The position numbers and the translations under genes are program-made. From Clostridium sp. CAG:169 (GTDB lineage: Bacteria; Bacillota; Clostridia; Oscillospirales; Ruminococcaceae): a stretch of 11,611 nt of DNA. Shown one piece after another: positions 6,367 through 11,611 of this stretch (its first letter is position 1; every line of letters begins with the position of its first letter). The notes under the pieces were generated by a model. The model was not told the origin of the DNA and searched no databases. It was given only the letters and a program-made list of their open reading frames with translations. The stretch is from the NCBI GenBank assembly GCA_000435195.1, contig FR880281.1, forward strand, positions 18,849-30,459. Direction: 5' to 3'.

Positions 6367-8154
6367 CTATTTGCTGATTGGAGCAGTTGCTTTCTTCAGC
6401 CACTGTTCTGCTCTTGGGCTGACATGTGGTGCAACCGTCTGGTATGCATGCTGGTTGAAAGCATTGAGCCACTCGATTTCCTCGTTGGTCATCATTTCCA
6501 GCTTCAGCGGAGTGGTGTCAATCGGAACAACGGTAAAGGTTTCAAAATGGTAGAACTGACCGTACTCGGTCTTTTCACCCATTGCAACCACTGCGGTGTT
6601 TTCGGTACGGATGCCGTGGCTTCCTTCGGTGTAGATACCCGGCTCGATGGTCAGGACCATACCCGGCTGGAGCTTGGTTGTGCGGTCGCCCAAACTCTGT
6701 GGACCTTCATGGACGTTGAGCATATAGCCGACGCCGTGACCGGTGCCACAGCGGTAGTCCAGACCGTACTTCCACAGACCTTCACGGCACAGGATGTCCA
6801 GACCATAACCGGTCATTCCTTCTTTAAAGACAGCGGTGCTCATTGCAATCACGCTCTTGAGTACAATCGTGTAATCGCGGCGTTCCTCATCGGTCAGCTC
6901 ACCCATTGCAAAGGTTCTGGTGGTATCGGTGGTACCGGTAAAGTACTGACCGCCGCTGTCGTTGAGCAGGAAGTGCTCCGGTTTGATAACGGCAGAGCCC
7001 TCTGCTTTTGGTGCATAGTGCATCATGGCAGCGTTATCGCGGTAAGCAAGGATGGCAGTAAAGCTGTCGCCCTTGAAGTTTTCTCTCTGCTCACGGAAGG
7101 AGTAGAGTTTTTGGGAAGCATGGTACTCGGTGATGGTCTCGCCCTTTTCCAGTGCTTCAAACAGCCAGCCGTAAAATTCTGCTTCTGCAATACCGTCCTG
7201 CAGATAAGCCTCATAGGTGTTCTTGGTTTCGACCTCGTTCTTAATCGCTTTCATCAGTTTGATTGGGTCATCGCCTTCCAGCAGAGTCAGATTGCTGTTG
7301 TTTGCTAATATGTGGTACAGGCTGAAGTTCAGCTCCCTTTCGTCACACAGAACAACCTGCTGGTGTTTGATGTTGGCTGCATATTCAAATACATCCTCGT
7401 ATGGACGCATGGTAATGCCATTTTCCGAAAGTACCCGCAGAACATCTGCGTCTACCCTTGCGGTATTGGTGAAGAGGATGGCGTTTTCTTTGGAAACATA
7501 AGCGTAAGCGACTGCTACCGGAGTGCAGGCAACGTCATTGGCGCGGATGTTGTACAGCCATGCAATGCCGTCGAGTGCGTTGACAAAGATTGCCTCTGCT
7601 CCTGCTGCTTCCAGCTTGCCGCGCAGCTCTTCAATCTTCTGCTGTGCAGATTTTCCGGCGTATTTTACCGGCAGGTTGTACACTGCGGTCGCGCTCTCAG
7701 CCGGACGGTCTTCCCACAGGTCGTTGGCGTAGTCTACCTGATTGTCAATTTGAATATTTTTCTTTTTAAAAGCCTTCTGCATCTCTTTGACATAAGCCAC
7801 CGAGAAGAGCTGACCATTGATTCCGACCACTGCATTTTCCGGCAGCTCTTTTGCAAGATATTCATGAATCTTGGGAGTTTCCGGCTCGTTCATTTTAAAG
7901 AGGACGCCCTCGCTGCCGGAGAGCTGTTTTTCGGCTTGAACATAATATCTGCCGTCGGTCCACAGACCGGCGACCGACTGGGTGATAACAAAGCTGCCGG
8001 CAGAACCGGTGAAACCGGAAAGCCATGCGCGGGTCTTCCAGTGTTCCGAGTAATATTCACTCATGTGCGGGTCTGCACTTGGAACGATGACAGCGTCGAT
8101 ATGATTTTCCGTCATCCGTTCCCGAATCTTTGCAATCTTTTCGTTTACGGTCAT
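6367..8154 (-). CDS. Xaa-Pro aminopeptidase (aminopeptidase P, M24B family)
   Basis: This cytosolic metallopeptidase removes an N-terminal residue preceding proline. The 595-aa product is the large three-domain type, similar in length to eukaryotic XPNPEP1, rather than the roughly 360-440 aa bacterial forms. Residues about 4-130 form a creatinase-like N domain, about 165-300 a second one, and about 310-540 the M24 catalytic 'pita-bread' domain. A C-terminal extension (about 545-595) is typical of this type. The dimetal ligands are visible: D399 (NDSGGQY), D410 (TGTTDTTRT), H473 (GTGHGVGY), E504 (LTIEPGIY) and E518 (IRTENTAVV); H379 fits a substrate-binding histidine. ATG 8154 is chosen because GGAGG lies 9 nt upstream and the protein aligns from here. 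The open frame continues upstream to 8280, but that stretch contains the promoter. The gene is monocistronic, bounded by its own promoter and terminator. No signal peptide is seen. Confidence 0.95.
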   Translation of the reverse strand: MTVNEKIAKIRERMTENHIDAVIVPSADPHMSEYYSEHWKTRAWLSGFTGSAGSFVITQSVAGLWTDGRYYVQAEKQLSGSEGVLFKMNEPETPKIHEYLAKELPENAVVGINGQLFSVAYVKEMQKAFKKKNIQIDNQVDYANDLWEDRPAESATAVYNLPVKYAGKSAQQKIEELRGKLEAAGAEAIFVNALDGIAWLYNIRANDVACTPVAVAYAYVSKENAILFTNTARVDADVLRVLSENGITMRPYEDVFEYAANIKHQQVVLCDERELNFSLYHILANNSNLTLLEGDDPIKLMKAIKNEVETKNTYEAYLQDGIAEAEFYGWLFEALEKGETITEYHASQKLYSFREQRENFKGDSFTAILAYRDNAAMMHYAPKAEGSAVIKPEHFLLNDSGGQYFTGTTDTTRTFAMGELTDEERRDYTIVLKSVIAMSTAVFKEGMTGYGLDILCREGLWKYGLDYRCGTGHGVGYMLNVHEGPQSLGDRTTKLQPGMVLTIEPGIYTEGSHGIRTENTAVVAMGEKTEYGQFYHFETFTVVPIDTTPLKLEMMTNEEIEWLNAFNQHAYQTVAPHVSPRAEQWLKKATAPISK

Positions 8155-8209
8155 TTTCCATTTCCTCCATTTCTCTGCGTAAAGGAAACACTTTTGAAAT
8201 TCACCAAAT

Positions 8210-8240
8210 CTGTTCAAAGAACAGCCTTTAGAATGGCTGT
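8210..8240 (-). promoter_or_regulatory. Competing small hairpins in the aminopeptidase P leader
   Basis: In the predicted leader of about 90 nt, hairpin A pairs 8235-8240 with 8221-8226 (6 bp, 8-nt loop). Hairpin B pairs 8219-8224 with 8210-8215 (CTGTTC/GAACAG, 3-nt loop). They share bases 8221-8224, so they are mutually exclusive. Neither is followed by a T-tract, so classical transcription attenuation is not supported. The stems are short and may be coincidental. Confidence 0.3.
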
Positions 8241-8252
8241 GTTCCCTACTCA

Positions 8253-8280
8253 AGTATAGCATAATCTTTTTTACTTGCAA
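8253..8280 (-). promoter_or_regulatory. Promoter of the aminopeptidase P gene
   Basis: The minus strand has TTGCAA (8275-8280), a 16-nt spacer and TATACT (8253-8258), with TG one base before the -10 (TGCTATACT), a good extended -10 vegetative-type promoter. It lies about 33 nt beyond the rnf terminator. The predicted start near 8246 gives a leader of about 90 nt. Confidence 0.75.
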
Positions 8281-8312
8281 GCCTTTTTTTGTGGATTTTT
8301 CTCAAAATAAAT

Positions 8313-8340
8313 AAAAAAGGACCCCGCAGGGTCCTTTTTT
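8313..8340 (-). terminator. Intrinsic terminator of the rnf operon
   Basis: A GGACCC/GGGTCC stem with a four-base loop is flanked by A6 and T6, which extend the pairing and supply a U-tract on the minus strand. It starts 10 nt after the rnfB stop. The symmetry means it could stop transcription from either side, but there is no plus-strand gene to need it. Confidence 0.93.
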
Positions 8341-8350
8341 ATTTGTTTTC

Positions 8351-9148
8351 TTATAAATTTTCGAGGTGGATACAATGAACCGGACAGCCCTCTGCGCACT
8401 TGCCGCAGTTGGTACATTTTTCCGGGTCGATGTGCGCACAGTTGTTCTCGACGGTGATTGCGCCAAATTCGCAGACGCGCTCACATTTTTTACAGCCGAT
8501 ACAGCCGTTGGAGCATACCTTTCTGGTGTCCGCACCCTTTTCATGGTTCATGCAGGTCACATAAACCTTCTGGCTTCTTGGCAGAATCTCCAGAATGGAG
8601 TTCGGACAAACCTTTGCACAGGCGCTGCATCCAATGCACAGATCCTCGTTGACCTTTGCAATGTGGTCTACGATATGGATAGCATCATATTCACAGGCTC
8701 TGGTACAGTCACCATAACCCAGGCAGGCAAAATTACAGCTGGTTCTGCCGTCATACAGCAGTTTGGCAGCCTGACAGGTCTTTGGACCATCATAATCCAT
8801 GATATACTCGCTGGTCTGCAGATGACCGCGGCATTTGACAACCGCGCGTTTTGGCTCGATGCTGCCAACCGATACACCCAGGATTTCACCCAGTTTGGCT
8901 GCAACCGCTGCACCACCGACCGGACACAGGTTTGGCTCTGCCTCACCTGCTGCCATCTTGGAAGCGTATTCGTCACAGCCTGCACAGCCGCAAGCACCAC
9001 AGTTGGCGCCCGGCAGCTGCTCTCTGAGCTGTGTTACTCTTTCGTCCACCTTTACTGCGAAGAACTTGGAGGCTACGCTCAGCAAAAGTCCCGCAATCAA
9101 ACCTGTTCCTGTAACGATGAGGACAGGCACTAAAATTGTTTGCATCAT
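8351..9148 (-). CDS. rnfB: Rnf complex iron-sulfur subunit RnfB
   Basis: RnfB is the ferredoxin-like subunit that accepts electrons from reduced ferredoxin and passes them into the membrane part of Rnf. The 265-aa product has one N-terminal membrane helix (about residues 4-27). A Fes-type cluster site follows: C50, C53, C58 and C75 in the GANCGACGCAGC...LCP context. The ferredoxin repeats have cysteines at 138/142/148/152 (C-x3-C-x5-C-x3-C, the divergent first motif common in RnfB), 171/174/177/181, 216/219/222/226 and 245/248/251/255. That predicts about five [4Fe-4S] clusters. AAGGGG lies 8 nt before ATG 9148; a second ATG (9145) follows directly and is equally possible. It is the last gene of the operon, 18 nt after rnfA and followed by the terminator, which fits the usual CDGEAB order. 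Confidence 0.97.
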   Translation of the reverse strand: MMQTILVPVLIVTGTGLIAGLLLSVASKFFAVKVDERVTQLREQLPGANCGACGCAGCDEYASKMAAGEAEPNLCPVGGAAVAAKLGEILGVSVGSIEPKRAVVKCRGHLQTSEYIMDYDGPKTCQAAKLLYDGRTSCNFACLGYGDCTRACEYDAIHIVDHIAKVNEDLCIGCSACAKVCPNSILEILPRSQKVYVTCMNHEKGADTRKVCSNGCIGCKKCERVCEFGAITVENNCAHIDPEKCTNCGKCAEGCPVHCIHLENL

Positions 9149-9166
9149 ATTCTCGTCCCCTTCTCG

Positions 9167-9766
9167 TTATTTAAAAATACCATCTGCTACGCTTGCAAAT
9201 CCCATAAAGGACATCGACACGATAGAAGCCGCAATCAGTGTGATCGGAATGCCCTGGAAGCTCTTTGGAAATTCTACTGTTTCCATCTTGCTTCTGACAC
9301 CGGCAAACAGCACCATTGCCAGCATAAAACCAAGACCGCTGCCCAGTGCGTTGATGAGAGATTCAACAAAGCCGTAGTGATTTTCAATGTTCAAAAGAGT
9401 ACAACCCAACACTGCACAGTTGGTGGTAATCAGCGGCAGGTAAACACCCAGCGAACGGTACAGAGGTTTCATATATTTTTTCAGGATAAACTCGACCAGC
9501 TGAACCAGCGCTGCAATGACCAGGATGAAGACGATGGTCTGCAAATAATCCAGTCCCTGCGGAGCCAGCAGATAGGTGTAGATTGGCCAGGTAACTGCGG
9601 TAGCCATCAGCATAACGAAGATAACTGCCGAGCTCATGCCAACTGCCGAATCCAGCTTTTTCGATACACCCAAAAACGGACAGCAGCCCAAAAACTTTGC
9701 CAGTACCACGTTCTCTACCAGAACGGAGGTGACCAGAATGTACATCAGATTCATAAACAGTTCCAT
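9167..9766 (-). CDS. rnfA: Rnf complex membrane subunit RnfA
   Basis: RnfA is an integral-membrane subunit of ferredoxin:NAD+ oxidoreductase, homologous to NqrE of the Na+-pumping NADH:quinone oxidoreductase. The 199-aa length is typical. The sequence is almost entirely hydrophobic, consistent with about six helices. The half-membrane cysteine motifs FLGCCPFLG (C28/C29) and TTNCAVLGC (C117, C122) match the sites that, with RnfE, hold an iron-sulfur centre inside the membrane in this family. ENVVLAKFLG near the N-terminus is a recognisable family signature. Its ATG overlaps the rnfE stop by one base (TAATG), so translation is coupled and RnfA and RnfE, which form a pseudo-symmetric pair, should be made in equal amounts. 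Confidence 0.97.
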   Translation of the reverse strand: MELFMNLMYILVTSVLVENVVLAKFLGCCPFLGVSKKLDSAVGMSSAVIFVMLMATAVTWPIYTYLLAPQGLDYLQTIVFILVIAALVQLVEFILKKYMKPLYRSLGVYLPLITTNCAVLGCTLLNIENHYGFVESLINALGSGLGFMLAMVLFAGVRSKMETVEFPKSFQGIPITLIAASIVSMSFMGFASVADGIFK

Positions 9767-10443
9767 TATTCACATCCTCCCTTCCCTGCATTGGAGCAGC
9801 CGGAAGCATTTGGACAGGACGCACAGTCAAAGCTCTTTCTCTTGACGCCCTTGCCGTTGGTCAGCTTATTGAGCAGTGCAATAACGCAGCCAAATACCAA
9901 AAAGCCGCCGGGAGCCAGAACAAAGATCGAGATTGGGTCAAACAGGTTGATGGTAACCGGCAGACCGAACCAGGTGCCGGAGCCCAGGATTTCACGGATG
10001 GAGCCGATAATCAGCAGAGCTAAGGTAAATCCAATGCCCATACCGATGCCGTCCAGTGCCGATTTGAGCACGCTGTTTTTGCTTGCAAACATCTCGGCAC
10101 GACCCAGGATGATACAGTTTACTACAATCAACGGCAGAAAAATACCCAACGCGTTATAGATGTCGGTCGCATACGCCTGCAACAGAGCACTCAACAGAGT
10201 AACAAAGCCTGCGATGACAACAATGTAACATGGAATACGCACTTTATCCGGGATAACCTTTTTTAACAGAGAGATAACAATGTTGGAGCCCAGCAGAACA
10301 AAGGTTGCTGCCAGACCCATGCCGATACCATTTTTTGCCATTGTGGTGACAGCCATGGTCGGACAGGTACCCAAAACCAGCACCAGAACAGGGTTTTCCT
10401 TGATGATGCCGTTTGTCAGGATCTGAAGATTCGATTTTTCCAT
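9766..10443 (-). CDS. rnfE: Rnf complex membrane subunit RnfE with cysteine-rich tail
   Basis: RnfE is the membrane partner of RnfA and a homologue of NqrD. The 225-aa product has about six hydrophobic helices. The cysteine motifs GTCPTMAV (C27) and VVNCIILGRAE (C110) fit the intramembrane iron-sulfur site shared with RnfA. Other family signatures are NGIIKENPVLVLVLG near the start and LAPGGFLVFG at 177-185. After the last helix comes a hydrophilic tail of about 30 residues with four cysteines: C207-x2-C210-x5-C216-x7-C224, in a Gly/Ser/Asn context. This is unlike the simple basic ends of proteobacterial RnfE and could bind metal or a cluster; no function is known to me. ATG 10443 has AAGGGG/AAGGGA just upstream, 6 nt after the rnfG stop. 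Confidence 0.96.
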   Translation of the reverse strand: MEKSNLQILTNGIIKENPVLVLVLGTCPTMAVTTMAKNGIGMGLAATFVLLGSNIVISLLKKVIPDKVRIPCYIVVIAGFVTLLSALLQAYATDIYNALGIFLPLIVVNCIILGRAEMFASKNSVLKSALDGIGMGIGFTLALLIIGSIREILGSGTWFGLPVTINLFDPISIFVLAPGGFLVFGCVIALLNKLTNGKGVKRKSFDCASCPNASGCSNAGKGGCE

Positions 10444-10449
10444 CTTCCC

Positions 10450-10974
10450 TTATTCCCCTTTCACCATTTCATAGACCTGGAAGGAGGTCTCGACTGCACG
10501 GCGCATTGCATTGGAGGAGAGAGTTGCTCCGCCGATTGCCTCAAAGCCGTCCATCGAGCTGCCCATTCCATTAAACTGGTTTACAAATTCGTCATTGGAA
10601 ACCTTGGAGCCCAGACCAGGGGTTTCGTTGTTTGCCAGCACCTTGACCTTTTCGATGGTGCCGTCCTCTTTGATGCCGACCATGACCTTCAGCGGGTCAC
10701 TGGCATAGCCTTTGGAGGTGATGGTGACGGTGTAGCCCACACCGTTGGCAGCAGCATAAACCTCCTGTACCCCTTCCGGGAATTCTCCGGTCAGCTGTTC
10801 AAAAGAATCTGCTTCTGCCAGAACTTCCGCACGGGCAAGCTCTGCTGTTTTGCGCTCATTTTCCTGGATGATTGGCTGGGTGATCTCATGGCTGACCGAA
10901 AGCAGCGCTGTGATCACCAGGCAGATGATTGCCAGGACTAAGGTCGGTTTTACAAATTCGTTCATTGCATTCAT
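10450..10974 (-). CDS. rnfG: Rnf complex FMN-carrying subunit RnfG
   Basis: RnfG is the membrane-anchored flavoprotein subunit that carries covalent FMN on the extracytoplasmic side. The 174-aa product has one N-terminal helix (about residues 11-27). An FMN-binding domain follows, with NNETPGLGSKV at 115-125 and the flavin-attachment region FEAIGGATLSS at 144-154; T151 is the expected acceptor threonine. The ApbE flavinylation consensus as I know it is D-x2-(S/T)-G-A-T. Here the Asp is Glu and the Ser/Thr is Gly, a conservative but notable change. The start ATG at 10974 overlaps the rnfD stop (TAATG), with GGAGG about 12 nt upstream; an in-frame ATG at 10965 is an alternative. No apbE gene is within the window. 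Confidence 0.95.
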   Translation of the reverse strand: MNAMNEFVKPTLVLAIICLVITALLSVSHEITQPIIQENERKTAELARAEVLAEADSFEQLTGEFPEGVQEVYAAANGVGYTVTITSKGYASDPLKVMVGIKEDGTIEKVKVLANNETPGLGSKVSNDEFVNQFNGMGSSMDGFEAIGGATLSSNAMRRAVETSFQVYEMVKGE

Positions 10975-11611
10975 TACTGCTGCACACCTCCAAACGCTTT
11001 ATTGCGAACCATTCTGTTGATGTGAGGAGTGATGATGTTCATCAGAAGGATGGAGTAGGAAACGCCTTCCGGGTAAGAGCCGAACACACGGATGACCATA
11101 GTGATCAGCGCACAGCCCAGACCAAAGATGATTTTGCCCTTCTCGGTAATTGGAGAGGTGGTGTAGTCGGTTGCCATAAAGAAGGCACCCAGCATCAGAC
11201 CGCCGCCCAGCAGCTCATAAACAGGGTTTACACCGAACAGCAGCGAAAGAACGAATACGCCGCCGATGAATGCCAGAGGAATGGTCGGTGTGATGACCTT
11301 TTTCCAAATCATGTAAACGCCGCCGAGAATCAGTGCGATGGCGCAGGTCTCACCCATACAGCCGCCGCGGGTACCCAACAGCATCTCCATCACGCTGGGC
11401 AGGTTGGCGGTGTCGCCGGCAGAAATCAGCGCCAGAGGAGTTGCCCCGTACACGCCCTGTACCGCTCTTCCACCCTCTACCTGAAGCCAGGTGGTCATCG
11501 GCTGAGAGAAGGAAAGCAGCAGGAAGATTCTGGCTGCGATGGCAGGGTTTGCAAAGTTGTTGCCGATACCGCCGAACAGCTGCTTGACAATGACGATTGC
11601 AAAGAAGCAGC
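10974..11611 (-). CDS. rnfD: Rnf complex membrane subunit RnfD (partial, N-terminus off window)
   Basis: RnfD is the large membrane subunit homologous to NqrB, carrying covalent FMN and implicated in ion translocation. Only the C-terminal 211 residues are present; full RnfD is about 310-350 aa. The visible part begins within a hydrophobic helix leading to the family motif GNNFANPAIAARIFL. Next come the FMN-attachment region VQGVYGATPLAL (acceptor Thr codon 11439-11441), then GTRGGCMGETCAIALILGG and a run of helices with ATDYTTSPIT, which is characteristic of RnfD. In the Dxx(S/T)GAT flavinylation pattern, the Asp is Gln and the Ser/Thr is Tyr. An internal ATG at 11498 is not the start, because the frame and homology continue to the window edge. 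rnfC is expected just beyond. Confidence 0.96.
   Translation of the reverse strand, partial: CFFAIVIVKQLFGGIGNNFANPAIAARIFLLLSFSQPMTTWLQVEGGRAVQGVYGATPLALISAGDTANLPSVMEMLLGTRGGCMGETCAIALILGGVYMIWKKVITPTIPLAFIGGVFVLSLLFGVNPVYELLGGGLMLGAFFMATDYTTSPITEKGKIIFGLGCALITMVIRVFGSYPEGVSYSILLMNIITPHINRMVRNKAFGGVQQ

Noticed and set aside
5373..6377. A plus-strand frame running from phoH antisense through the AT-rich gap
   Set aside because: It crosses two promoters and a terminator of the minus strand, and its composition changes abruptly at the phoH boundary. It is a chance frame.
8155..8280. A 42-residue N-terminal extension of the aminopeptidase
   Set aside because: The extension covers the promoter and leader hairpins and lacks homology. 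GGAGG nine nt before ATG 8154 marks the real start.

Overview
The window looks like chromosomal DNA from a fermentative, anaerobic Firmicute. A clostridial lineage, perhaps Oscillospirales, is my inference from three things: the phoH-ybeY-dgkA-era-(yqzL-like)-recO gene order, an rnf operon in the CDGEAB order, and moderate GC coding regions separated by AT-rich promoters. Every supported gene is on the minus strand, so the biological order runs from the right edge to the left. I see no mobile element, RNA gene, CRISPR array or phage sequence.

Right block (11611 down to 8351): the distal part of an Rnf operon, rnfD (cut by the window edge), rnfG, rnfE, rnfA, rnfB. The genes are tightly packed, with TAATG stop/start overlaps at rnfD/rnfG and rnfE/rnfA. 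The block is closed by a strong hairpin terminator with oligo-A and oligo-T flanks (8313-8340). Together these encode most of the membrane ferredoxin:NAD+ oxidoreductase that couples electron transfer to Na+ or H+ export. rnfC would lie just outside the window.

Middle (8280 to 6310): a single gene for a three-domain, eukaryote-sized aminopeptidase P (595 aa). It has its own extended -10 promoter, a leader of about 90 nt with two competing small hairpins, and its own terminator (6310-6347).

Left block (6366 to 1): an AT-rich region of about 340 nt with two tandem extended -10 promoters, then a housekeeping operon: phoH, ybeY, dgkA, era, a short yqzL-like gene below normal ORF-length cut-offs, recO and mutS2 (cut by the left edge). 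The genes serve RNA and ribosome maturation (PhoH, YbeY, Era), lipid-carrier phosphorylation (DgkA) and DNA repair (RecO, MutS2). Compared with the Bacillus subtilis order, yqfC/yqfD, the HD-domain gene pgpH and cdd are absent, and mutS2 is attached after recO.

I did not find a convincing new biological system. The points most worth a second look are the unannotated yqzL-like small gene, the phoH start (the only Shine-Dalgarno points at an AUC codon), non-canonical flavinylation motifs in both RnfD and RnfG, a four-cysteine tail on RnfE, and the aminopeptidase P leader.
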